DNA of 41,215 nucleotides from Dipylidium caninum (Eukaryota > Platyhelminthes > Cestoda > Cyclophyllidea > Dipylidiidae), in the NCBI GenBank assembly GCA_017562135.1, contig QEYB01000575.1:1-41215 (forward strand), read 5' to 3'. This document shows, piece by piece, positions 10,086 to 20,305 of this stretch. Position 1 is the stretch's first letter; every line of letters begins with the position of its first letter. The translations under genes and the position numbers were made by a program. Under the pieces are notes generated by a model. That model saw nothing but the letters and a program-made list of their open reading frames with translations. It ran no database searches and was not told where the DNA came from.

Positions 10086-10900
10086 GCCACGACGAGAGAC
10101 ATTTCGCCCTCTCTTGCGTCTTCTCCTCATTGGCATCCACGCCACGGACTCGCTGCCTCGTCCACTCCTCCACTCCTCCACGCCGCCGACTGCCGACGAC
10201 TGCCGACTGCCGACCACCTCGCACGTGCACTCGGGGCCAAAATGTGCTCACACCTCGTTCACAACCTCCCTCGCTCCCTCGCTCCCTCGCTCCTCCCTCT
10301 CCCTCCCTCCCTCCTCCTCCCTCCCTTCTCTCTTCACCTCCCTTCTCCCCTTCCTTCTGCCCTCGTCTGCCACTGCTTCACTTCCACCGCCACACCGCCA
10401 CACCCCGCCACCCCGCCAGTCCTGCACTCAAAGGAGACCAGCGCAACTTCTTCCAGCCTCCTTCACACGACGCCTCCTCGAGGACACTCTATCCAGTTCA
10501 CGACCAGCGGCGGCTATCGCCCGTCCTCCTCCAGTCACTCACCAACGCATCTCCGTCTGACTCGCCCCACCCTCTCAACTGCAGTGTCTGCACCCGCAAA
10601 CGCCATGGCGAAAGCGCTTCCACCATTCGAGTCAGCGAAGCGACGGAGGCCGCGTCCCCAGACATTGGGCGTCGAGCATCCACCCGGTCGCGGTGGACTC
10701 CTTCCCACTTCGAGTGGAGGGAATTTGCCACTACATCATCATCTCATCTTCTTCTTCTCCTCCTCCTCCTCCTTCTCCGCCCTTCTCCTCAGCTTCCCCA
10801 CCGCTGCAGCCTGCTCCTGTGGCCAGTCGTGGCTTCGTCCCACCGTCCCGCCCCACCGTGCCGCCGTCCACTCCTGCAAGGGCTGGCCATCACCCGCCGT
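10086..10900 (+). repeat. Partial third copy of the IR1 repeat family
   Basis: This segment matches the outer half of the right IR1 arm (about 19367-20180) in the same orientation, starting near CACGACG.GAGACATTTCGCCC and fading after GGCTGGCCATCAC. It lacks about 27 nt present in the two full copies (between TCTTCTCC and TCATTGGCATCC) and differs in the length of its pyrimidine tract and CCGCCA repeats. It is more diverged from the full copies than they are from each other, so it is probably an older or truncated member. No coding capacity is supported: indels relative to the other copies shift the frame. Confidence 0.8.
10256..10372 (+). repeat. Pyrimidine (CCCT/CTCC) tract
   Basis: Almost pure C and T on the plus strand, with CCTCCCTCG-like units. 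It is the internal low-complexity section of the repeat family and recurs near 19568-19668 and, as purines, near 13525-13640. Length differs between the three copies. Confidence 0.8.
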
Positions 10901-12240
10901 CTTCAACGTCGTCTGCTCCGCTGCGCCACGGTGCCAGGGGCCGCGGTGCCAAGGCCTCCTCGCTTGGGCAACTGTGAGAGATGTTGGAATGCGTGAAAGC
11001 GACTTCTTGCGGGCGAACCTCCAGTTAGTTAATTAACTTTCCAAAACGTGCCAGTCCGACGCGTCTCAGACGCCAGTGGCGGCGGATATCGACTCGAAGG
11101 GGCTCTCGAGGCGGGGACGGCAGGACTAAGAGGCCTGTGCCCTTCACGCTGGTCTACCGGCATCAGACCAGGGTTTCCGACTCACGAGGTACGCAGTTGT
11201 GATTAACTATTTAATTCCTCCGACAAAATTGCGCATTTGCTGGACTCACCTCTGGGCATTGCGACGTAAGTGTCCACTTGCGAAAGTGACCCTCCGTGAT
11301 CATTAATGCAGGTCAGGGGAGGCTGATTGGCAGATACAAAAAGGCAACAAAATTAGCTGTGCACTGCACACTTTTATTAATCATCACGGCTAAGAGGGCT
11401 GTCTACCGCAACAGAGGGCGTCGGGGGAAGCGAGGAGGGCGGCTTCGGGGTCTGCCACCCCAACCGATGACACGCACGACTTACTTGCGCTTGCAGGAGG
11501 CAGTCCGCTCGCTCTACAGGGCGGTGAGATAACGGGAAAAGGGCGGACGGGGGGCCGAGAGAACGGGAAACACGGACTAACAGTCAGGCTAAGGGAGGCT
11601 TGGGGAGGAGGGAAGGAAGGGAAGGGAAGGGAGCGTCGGGCGGCCTTCGAGTTCTGCATTTAGCCTCCAACACTTGCGAGGGCGGTTAAATTTCACCCAA
11701 TTACACATAACTTTTTGAGGCGCCTTACGAACGCTTCATCGAGGCCTCTGCCCCTGCAAAGCGCTCGCTGCGCTCTCAGAAGCGAGCGGGCGAGGCGTCC
11801 GCCTTCTGTAAGGCGGAAGAGGGGCTTGGTAGGACACCAAACATCGCGTACTACACTAACATAAGTGTGGATAAAGGGAGAGCACTTGAGGAGAGGCTAT
11901 TTAATACCATTTATCGGGCTTTTACTTAGAGCTAGCAAAAAGCACTCATTTATAGTAACAATGATATTTGACAAAGAGGGAAAACTATAGTCGTCACATA
12001 AACTACATTAATCTTTCTCAGTGAGAAATTGGCCTTTTATGTTAGTAGTGAAAGTCTATAGAGCATACACATGGGGATAAAAAGGTGAGGGAAAAGGCGT
12101 GCGTAAAGTGCTAATACACGGGGCTGTTCTCACCTGAGGATTAAACATTTGGACCAGCATTTCCCAGAAGTTAATGTTTCCGCACTCAGCTCCCGTATTG
12201 TTCTCTTGTATCATTCCCCGAGTGAGAGACAGGCTGGCAC
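10901..12240. other. Non-coding stretch with tandem hairpins
   Basis: No coding exon is supported. An ORF at 11296-11532 (plus) ends next to a donor-like GGTGAGA but has no recognised motif. Two strong hairpins lie at 11762-11817. The last part (11840-12060) becomes AT-rich. Confidence 0.4.
11762..11817. other. Two adjacent perfect 8-bp hairpins
   Basis: The first stem is CGCTCGCT (11762-11769) with AGCGAGCG (11781-11788) and an 11-nt loop. The second is TCCGCCTT (11798-11805) with AAGGCGGA (11810-11817) and a 4-nt loop. They are separated by 9 nt. The arrangement could fold as a double hairpin in RNA or DNA. There is no match that I can see to tRNA, snRNA or an H/ACA box layout. Confidence 0.55.
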
Positions 12241-12255
12241 CCCTTTCGACTCTAT

Positions 12256-12358
12256 CACGTGTGCTTTTCAACGAGCCGGCTGACGTCTCATTGGTCGGAC
12301 GCGGCGCCCTGACCAATGAGAAGCGGTGTTGGCGATTAGCGGTGCGAGCGAGCCAATA
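12256..12358. promoter_or_regulatory. Promoter-like cluster: E-box, CRE-like site, CCAAT boxes
   Basis: In about 100 bp there are CACGTG (12256-12261), TGACGTC (12281-12287), ATTGG (12290-12294), CCAAT (12313-12317) and CCAAT (12353-12357). The first two CCAAT elements form an exact 11-bp inverted repeat, TCTCATTGGTC (12286-12296) and GACCAATGAGA (12311-12321). CCAAT boxes bind NF-Y, TGACGTC is a CREB/ATF site and CACGTG is a bHLH site in other animals. The symmetry suggests a promoter able to fire in either direction. Candidate targets are the small ORF at 12550 (plus) or an unseen 5' exon of the minus-strand homeobox gene about 7 kb away. Confidence 0.45.
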
Positions 12359-12549
12359 GAGGCGAGGCATGTGGATGTGGCACAATCGTCGTCGACATTG
12401 GCAATTTTGGAACGGGGGGACTCTGACGGATGAAGGTCACGAAGAGACAACAACTGTATGTTTATTAAATCATTCATCCATGCCTGTAATTTTGCATTAA
12501 ATAATATTTATGTGAAATTGCTTATGTAGTTTAAGTGTGTCTTAGCTTC

Positions 12550-12738
12550 ATGGTGTCACATTTTGTGGGGCTGGGGACTGATGAGTTGCCCAATTTGGAA
12601 CCAGCCATGACAGAAGTGCACAAGAAAGAAATTCTTTGGGTAAAAGTATATCCGTTGAAGGTGCTTTGCGATGGAGTACAAAAAATTAACGCCCAAGCGG
12701 TGGGAGAATACATAAAACGTAAAGTGGACTGTGGCTAA
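12550..12738 (+). CDS. Uncertain small ORF, 62 codons
   Basis: ATG at 12550 opens a 62-codon frame ending TAA at 12736-12738. The composition is protein-like (balanced hydrophobic and charged residues, for example KKEILWVKVYPLKVLCDG), unlike the R/P/S-rich shadow frames nearby. It lies about 200 bp downstream of the CCAAT/CRE cluster and about 140 bp outside the left arm of IR1. Two earlier ATGs (12427 and 12519) give only tiny ORFs. A TGTCTTAG acceptor-like site precedes it, so it could also be an exon or a relic of a transposon. No family is recognised and it may not be a gene. Confidence 0.2.
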   Translation: MVSHFVGLGTDELPNLEPAMTEVHKKEILWVKVYPLKVLCDGVQKINAQAVGEYIKRKVDCG

Positions 12739-12879
12739 ATGTCGTTGGACCTAGCTTCTTTCAAGGCGAAGACAACAAGAACGGTGGCCTCCGTGCTCCC
12801 TTTATCTATCATTTCTCGCATGCGCAGCACTGCATCTACCGCCGAAAGGCAGACTGAGGTGAACCACGACTTGATAAAG

Positions 12880-14712
12880 GCGACCGGACCGACGCCCAGC
12901 GCTGCGGCATGGCACCACGTGGCGTATCACAGAGTGCAGACGACCTCCGGAAGTCCACGACCCGTGGAACACACGCGTGACGCGGTGATGGCCACTGCCC
13001 TTGGCACCGCGGTGGCAGTGGGCGGCGGTTGGACGGCGGGACGGCGGGAAGGCAGGACGGTAGGACGGTGGGACGAAGCCACGACTGGCACAGGAGCAGG
13101 CTGCAGCGGTGGGGAAGCTGAGGAGGAAGAGGAGGAGGAAGAGGAGAAAGAGAAGATGAGATGATGATGAGGAGGAGGAGGAGTGGCAAATTCTCTCCAC
13201 TCGAAGTGGGAAGAGTCCACCACGACCGGGTGGATGCTCGACGCCGTCGTCCGCGGACGATCTCGCTGCTCCAATGGTGGAAGCGCTTTCGCCATGGCGT
13301 TTGCGTGTGCAGACACTGCAGTTGAGAGGGTGGGGCGAGTCAGACGGAGATGCGTTGGTGAGCGACTGGAGGAGGACGGCCGCGATAGCCGCCGCTGGTC
13401 GGTGAACTGATAGAGTGTCCTCGAGGAGGCGTCGTGTGAAGGAGGCTGGAAGAAGTTGCGCCGGTCTCCTTGAGTGCAGGACTGGAGGGGTGGCGGTGTG
13501 GCGGTGTGGCGGTGGAAGCTGGAGGGCAGACGAAAGGGCAGAAGGAAGGGGAGAAGGGGGTGGAGAAGGCGGGGGGGAAGGGAGGGGAGGGGAGAAGGGA
13601 GGGAGCGAGGGAGCGAGGGAGGGAGGGAGGTTGTGCACGAGGTGTGAGCACACTTTGGCCCCGAGTGCACGTGCGAGGTGGTCGGCAGTCGGCAGTCGGC
13701 AGGCGGCGGCGTGGAGGAGTGGACGAGGCAGCGAGTCCGTGGCGTGGATGCCAATGAGGCGAGCACAGACGTGTCCACGGGTGGCGGAGAAGACGCAAGA
13801 GAGGGCGAAATGTCTCGCGTCGTGGGACACGAGAGCACCGTGGAGAATTTCACTCATCGGCGCACAAATCAAACTGTCAAGGTAGGCGGCCAAGTGGTTG
13901 CGCACGTGAAGGAGGAATGGAAGGCCACCTTTTGCTGAGAAGCACAACTCCATTCAGTGAGACGCGGTCCGTCTTGCCGTCACAAACTCCCCGATCTCTG
14001 CTACCACCGCGCTGAATTGTGAGCGCGATTTGACCTCACGAAGCGGCGGTGAAGGAGTTTGGCCATTAAACGAGTTCTCCACCCAACGAGACGAGGCCGA
14101 GACGAGGCCCCGCGGCGCAGGTGCCAGCACGCGGAGGGGAGCAGCAACAGCCTCGCCACGGTTTGCCACTGCCGGCTGCGCTCCGCCAACCCTCTGCTTC
14201 GCTCACTTTGGCCACCTGTTGCGCGGACTCCTTCGAGGCGCTCCTCTGGCTGCTTGCCACTCCACTTCGAGGCGCAGACTGTCTTCCTGCACGTCCACCG
14301 CACTGACAGCAGACGCAGGCGTTTGCGGCGAATCTCCGCTTCCGACGTCGTCTGGCCCGGTTGCCCTTCCGTCAGCCGCCATCCCCTCCCCTCGTCGGCA
14401 GTCGGTCTCCTCAGACGGGGGTCCCCTTCCTCGGTCCACCCCCTCGTCTCCCAGATGTCACCACTCGCGGAGGCCGTCGAGGCGTTGCGTCGAATGACCT
14501 TCCTCCAGCTGGCCCGGGATCGGTGCACCGAGTCTTTCCCCATGGCCGCGGTTTCTCACTCCTCTGCTTTCCTGCAATGCATGTTACATGACCAACAACG
14601 CCGCGTGCTGCGTCCCCGTTCGAGCGGACACCCGACGACGACGACGACGATGGCGCCGACTGACGCGGTCCCGTCGACTTCAACTGGACGGGCGGTCGCA
14701 TCGTTGGGCATT
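12880..14712 (-). repeat. IR1 left arm, about 1.83 kb
   Basis: This segment is the near-exact reverse complement of 18482-20305. The inner edge is sharp, at GGTCGCATCGTTGGGCATT (ending 14712); beyond it the flanks differ. The outer edge fades near CCGACGCCCAGCGCTGCGGC (about 12880). Large parts appear almost identical, and differences concentrate in simple-repeat tracts. Open frames of 383 and 308 codons run through it, but the frames shift relative to the partner arm at indels, which argues against a constrained protein. No transposase, reverse transcriptase or clear terminal inverted repeats of its own were seen. Confidence 0.9.
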
Positions 14713-17700
14713 TTTAGTGGCAAATCGCCACAAATGAGTGGGGCAAACCGCTTCTGGCGATATTGGCCTGCTTCCTCGTTTCGCGGTTTCTCCCCCCCAT
14801 CCCCCCCCCACCCAAGCCAGACAGCCTCTTTCGAGCTTTTGCTATGCCTTCTTCCCTCTGCTTCGATAATGCAGTGCCAATTTGTTCGAACAGGCGCTGG
14901 TACTGTTCTTCAGTTTCCAATGTGCACAAAAGCAAAATTACAAAACTGGACGACGTAATTTTCACACTTAGTGAAGTGAAGAAGTTCAAAGTAAGGAAGT
15001 AATGGGGGATGAGGTGTTTTGAACATGTAAATGACGGAAAAGAGGAAAGTGGGATATCCACATGTCGACGAAACGGGCAGTCAGTGGGTCGCCGACGCAC
15101 GTCGATCCACGAAGGCGGAGGCGAAATGCGGCTGGATGCGCGGAGGAGTCACGAGGGTCGTCGTGCGCGGCGCGGTGCCACCTGCGCCCCACGCGGCACC
15201 GCCGTGGAGGGGCGCCGGGGGCGGCGGGACGACGGCGAGGTGGCGCGGTGGCGCTGACGGAGGGGGTGACTGTGCGAGGCGGGCCCCGGGAGTTAGCGAG
15301 CGGAACGCCCTTTGAGCTCTGCCACGTGGCCTGCAGGCGTCCACTCCGGCTGACGTCACTCAGCGTCGGTGACACGGCAACTCGAGTCAACTTCCCCCAG
15401 CTCCGCCCCGCTCCTCGTCGAGACAATGTCAATTCAATGAAGTGTGCGTCACGCGCATTGACCGCTGTCTCGATCGTCCCCCCCCCTCCGCCCCCCGCGG
15501 ATGCACGAAACCGCGGACCGTGTGGATCACCTTGGGACGCCTCGCCTCGGCCTCCCTCTGCCGATCGCCACTTCCGACGGCCCCACCGCGCTCCCCGACG
15601 TGTCTGCACCAACCAATCCCGTCGCCGCGATTTCGGCGGCTTCTCCGTAGTGGAGGCCCCCTCGAGGACCCCCAGCGCCCCACCCTGCGTGGTAAAGCCT
15701 GTTCATGCCTTCCAACCCTTTCCACAGCTTAGTGGATCCCCTCTTCGGCGCCGCTCCAGGTCATTATCACCGTGAATGCAGACGTTGAGGAGTAGGCCCG
15801 AGTACAGTCTACGCGAACGGCGACGTGCGGTTCTTGTCGGCATTTGCAATCGCTGCGAACGAGGTTGAGCGGCTGCGAGGACAGAGGAGACTCCACACCC
15901 GGCATTCCTCGATCCTCCCGGTTAGAGGCTGCACGGCAGATGGGCAACGGGACGACCTCGTTCGTGGAATTGCGTTACTCGCGAACCACTTGGCGAGGCT
16001 CGTCTCTTCTACGGCCGAGACAAAGTCTGGAACCGTCCAGCTGACTTCGGTTTCAGCTTCCCACCGGGTTCGTCACCCTCACCGGCTGCAATTTTTCTGT
16101 CCTGCTCGAGATCCTTCACCGATGATATTCGAGCCTCTTTTCCAGACGACCTCGCAACACCGACTCCGTGGTCGCATGTGGAGCGCGCAGATCGTGACGG
16201 ACAGGGTGGAGGGAACAGGTCGGACGCATTCTGCAGTGAGCCTTGCGCTCGCCTGGTCGGCAATCGCCTCCGCATGACGGCGGCAGATCTTTCAATTTGC
16301 CCCCCCCTCCCCCCCCCAGGGCAAACCACAGCTGTGGGGAATGACCAGAGCCGGCGGGGGCAGGGGGAGAGAAATAATCCTTCGCCTCCGCCGGCGATCT
16401 AATCGCCCGACAAAATCCCACTGAACTTGAATTGATCCCCACGGGTCCTGAGAGATGCCACTCCCATAGGGGAATCGCGAATTTGAGCTGCCCGCAGCCC
16501 CGTAACAGCCGACGCAATCAAATTGTCGAGGAACAGCTCAACGAGGGGCCATCGGGGAGGAGGCGGAATTGTGGTGAGGTTTCTCGGCGGATGGGCAAAG
16601 ATGCCCGACTGTTCGCGGCATCGATGTCATCGTGAAGCGCAGGGAGAGGGTAGGTCGTAATGAATCCCCTCGGGCGGAGATCTCGCATGTACACACTGCC
16701 GATTGTTCCTTCAAGGCCATCCCTTGTGTCAGAGCGGTCAGAAGAAATCGAGGCAGCGGCTGAGCATCAACTCTTCTGTCAAGCAGTGCCCTTTTCTCTC
16801 CATGGAAACGGTTCCACCGCCGCCTTCGGATTTAATTGTTTTAAGCTTTTGTGAATGAACTCACCGCGGAAAAACGGAGGTAAGGAGTCAAAAATGAGGC
16901 GATCGACGCCGAATTAAATCAAGCCTCAGTGAGTTTCCAAATGGCCGCGATTTCGTGACGCTCGAGGTGATTGGGATGACGCGAAATCGCGGGGAATCGG
17001 ACGACAGGAGTGCGCCTCATAATGCCCGGTTGCGTAAGTGGAAACCCAGTTTGGTGCAGAATTCGGCCTGTCTCTCCCGACGTGACTAGCGACACATGTT
17101 GGCCTTTAAGAATGGACTCCCGCCCCACCACCCCCACCCCAACTCCACCGCATACTCCGTGGTCTGCTCGACGATTGACTGCACCATCCGCCCAAATCAC
17201 TAGGTTTGTAGCCCAAATGCTTTGCTTTAACCTAATCTTATCAGCCAAATGAGACGCTAAGCGTGACACCTCGGCGACAGGAAGTTACGTTGCTCCAGCG
17301 ACTCTGTTCCCAAATCCTCCAAACAATAAATGTACAGCATCTCTACTGAATTAATTAAGTAGTGCATATACAAAATGATGCAGGCGTTTATCGACCTTAG
17401 AGCCAATTATGAATGACAGGACCACTTGTTATCTTCACTTTAACCAAAACTTCTGAACTTTGATAGAGTAGATCGGCCAATAGAGTACCAAAGAAACGCC
17501 TGAACAGAGAAGACGGAATAATTTTGGGGTTTTGAGCGGAGGAGCTTTAATACATCATCTCCCACGCCAGCAAAACTCGCAGTTGGGCGGGGAAAGCTGC
17601 GCGCCCCTGGGGACTCGCGGGATCAAGAAGTATTGGGCTACTCTTCTCCGTATCTTCCCTACACAACTGGATGAAATTGTGTGGAGGCGAGGCTGCGTGA

Positions 17701-18481
17701 CCCAAAAGGGGAACAGAAGAGTCTCCGCGACCTGAGCCTTCACCTTAAAAAGATGGTTGACCTTCAACCTAAGCGTCCCTCTAAACTCGAATCCTCCTGT
17801 TCTGTAGAGGGAAATCCTCTCAATGCCAAGAACCGCTGCCCTACACCCTCTCGATCTGTGTGTCGAGGATGTGTAGAGACGCTAATGAGGTAAAATAGTC
17901 CCGTTAGCCGCGTAGATGAAACTGCTATCTCGCATTTTTGGTCGGCTATTCCTATGGGCCGCATGGAATCATTTCAGCTGTCAGTGTCCTCACTCTGTTC
18001 TCCCAAAGCCCTCTCCTGGGCTGTGGGACACTGGCGGTCCTTGAACCTGTGGCTGACGGGCAGGCCGTGTGAATTGGACAGGTTCGTCGAATCAGTAAGG
18101 ACTGCTTCGGTGCAGTCGAAGCGCATCGCGGTGCGAGGAAGCGGAGGAATCCTCGACTGGAAGGGGACGCTCTCAAGGTTAGCGAACTCAGACTGGGCAG
18201 TTCCATTGCCCCCAGGTTCCGCGCTCCGTGCGCCGCGGGTTGTCTGCTGCTCGAGGTGCCCGCTGGACGCGTGGACGTGAAGGAGGCGACGCGCGTTGGG
18301 GCGCGAAATGCGTTCCACGGTGGAGCCCGCGGCGACCCCCGGCGGAAAGACTTTGCTCGACACCCCACCAAATCGGACGCACGGCGGTCGCTTTCGTCGA
18401 CCGGCCCAGCCCAGCCCAGCTCCGCCGCGAAGAGACACTCGCCTCTCTCTGTCGACGGCCGCGGCTGAAAGGCCAAGTCGC
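14713..18481. other. IR1 spacer, about 3.77 kb, mostly unassigned
   Basis: This is the unique DNA between the two IR1 arms. It begins with C-rich runs, holds a possible minus-strand exon near 14.81-14.91 kb, a CpG-rich block at 15.1-15.7 kb and less GC-rich DNA from about 16.8 to 18.0 kb. Short ORFs (for example 16919-17269 minus) show no recognisable domain. Confidence 0.5.
14812..14907 (-). CDS. Possible coding exon of unknown gene
   Basis: On the minus strand an acceptor-like T-rich stretch ending CTGAAG precedes about 32 codons beginning QYQRLFEQIGTALSKQREEG and continuing IAKARKRLSGLG, then a GGTGGG donor-like site. The segment is strongly amphipathic and helical in character (Q, E, K, R and L rich) and looks more like real protein than the neighbouring shadow frames. 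It is on the same strand as the homeobox gene, but I know of no such sequence in UNC-4 proteins. It could be an exon of an unrelated gene or chance. Confidence 0.22.
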
Positions 18482-20305
18482 AATGCCCAACGATGCGACC
18501 GCCCGTCCAGTTGAAGTCGACGGGACCGCGTCAGTCGGCGCCATCGTCGTCGTCGTCGTCGGGTGTCCGCTCGAACGGGGACGCAGCACGCGGCGTTGTT
18601 GGTCATGTAACATGCATTGCAGGAAAGCAGAGGAGTGAGAAACCGCGGCCATGGGGAAAGACTCGGTGCACCGATCCCGGGCCAGCTGGAGGAAGGTCAT
18701 TCGACGCAACGCCTCGACGGCCTCCGCGAGTGGTGACATCTGGGAGACGAGGGGGTGGACCGAGGAAGGGGACCCCCGTCTGAGGAGACCGACTGCCGAC
18801 GAGGGGAGGGGATGGCGGCTGACGGAAGGGCAACCGGGCCAGACGACGTCGGAAGCGGAGATTCGCCGCAAACGCCTGCGTCTGCTGTCAGTGCGGTGGA
18901 CGTGCAGGAAGACAGTCTGCGCCTCGAAGTGGAGTGGCAAGCAGCCAGAGGAGCGCCTCGAAGGAGTCCGCGCAACAGGTGGCCAAAGTGAGCGAAGCAG
19001 AGGGTTGGCGGAGCGCAGCCGGCAGTGGCAAACCGTCGCGAGGCTGTTGCTGCTCCCCTCCGCGTGCTGGCACCTGCGCCGCGGGGCCTCGTCTGGCCTC
19101 GTCGTTGGGTGGAGAACTCGTTTAATGGCCAAACTCCTTCACCGCCGCTTCGTGAGGTCAAATCGCGCTCACAATTCAGCGCGGTGGTAGCAGAGATCGG
19201 GGAGTTTGTAACGGCAAGACGGACCGCGTCTCACTGAATGGAGTTGTGCTTCTCAGCAAAAGGTGGCCTTCCATTCCTCCTTCACGTGCGCAACCACTTG
19301 GCCGCCTACCTTGACAGTTTGATTTGTGCGCCGATGAGTGAAATTCTCCACGGTGCTCTCGTGTCCCACGACGCGAGACATTTCGCCCTCTCTTGCGTCT
19401 TCTCCGCCACCCGTGGACACGTCTGTGCTCGCCTCATTGGCATCCACGCCACGGACTCGCTGCCTCGTCCACTCCTCCACTCCTCCACGCCGCCGACTGC
19501 CGACGACTGCCGACTGCCGACCACCTCGCACGTGCACTCGGGGCCAAAATGTGCTCACACCTCGTTCACAACCTCCTCCCTCGCTCCCCCTCCCTCCTTC
19601 TCCCCTCCCCTCCCTCCCCCCCGCCTTCTCCACCCCCTTCTCCCCTTCCTTCTGCCCTTTTCGTCTGCCCTCCAGCTTCCACCGCCACACCGCCACACCG
19701 CCACACCGCCACACCGCCACCCTCCAGTCCTGCACTCAAGGAGACCGGCGCAACTTCTTCCAGCCTCCTTCACACGACGCCTCCTCGAGGACACTCTATC
19801 AGTTCACCGACCAGCGGCGGCTATCGCGGCCGTCCTCCTCCAGTCACTCACCAACGCGTCTCCGTCTGACTCGCCCCACCCTCTCAACTGCAGTGTCTGC
19901 ACACGCAAACGCCATGGCGAAAGCGCGTCCACCATGCGAGCAGCGAAATCGTCCGCGGACGACGGCGTCGAGCATCCACCCGGTCGTGGTGGACTCTTCC
20001 CACTTCGAGTGGAGAGAATTTGCCACTCCTCATCTTCATCTTCTTCTTCTTCTCCTCCTCCTCCTCCTCTTCCTCCTCTTCCTCCTCAGCTTCCCCACCG
20101 CTGCAGCCTGCTCCTGTGCCAGTCGTGGCCTTCGTCCCGCCGTCCCGCCGTCCAACCGCCGCCCACTGCCACCGCGGTGCCAAGGGCAGTGGCCATCACC
20201 GCGTCACGCGTGTGTTCCACGGGTCGTGGACTTCCGGAGGTCGTCTGCACTCTGTCATGCGCCACGTGGTGCCATGCCGCAGCGCTGGGCGTCGGGCCGG
20301 CCGTC
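18482..20305 (+). repeat. IR1 right arm, about 1.82 kb
   Basis: Reverse-complement partner of 12880-14712. The inner edge begins AATGCCCAACGATGCGACC (18482) and the outer edge fades after GCAGCGCTGGGCGTCGG. The internal order is a GC-rich portion, the CCCTCG-type pyrimidine tract, a CACACCGC minisatellite, a CTT/CTC tract, then the distal GC-rich end. A 389-codon frame runs through it; the matching frame in the left arm is interrupted and restored by indels not divisible by three, so I do not call it a gene. Confidence 0.9.
19679..19726 (+). repeat. CACACCGC minisatellite
   Basis: About five 8-bp units of the form CCACACCG are repeated in tandem. The left arm has fewer units at the matching place (about 13490-13515) and the partial copy at 10.39 kb has a degenerate version, so copy number varies between family members. 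Confidence 0.7.

Noticed and set aside
12802..13953. 383-codon open frame in the left IR1 arm and its 389-codon counterpart at 19238-20407
   Set aside because: The two products agree, diverge into different frames, then agree again, so the indels are not multiples of three. Frames on the opposite strand are equally open. This fits low stop frequency in GC-rich repeat DNA, not a protein.
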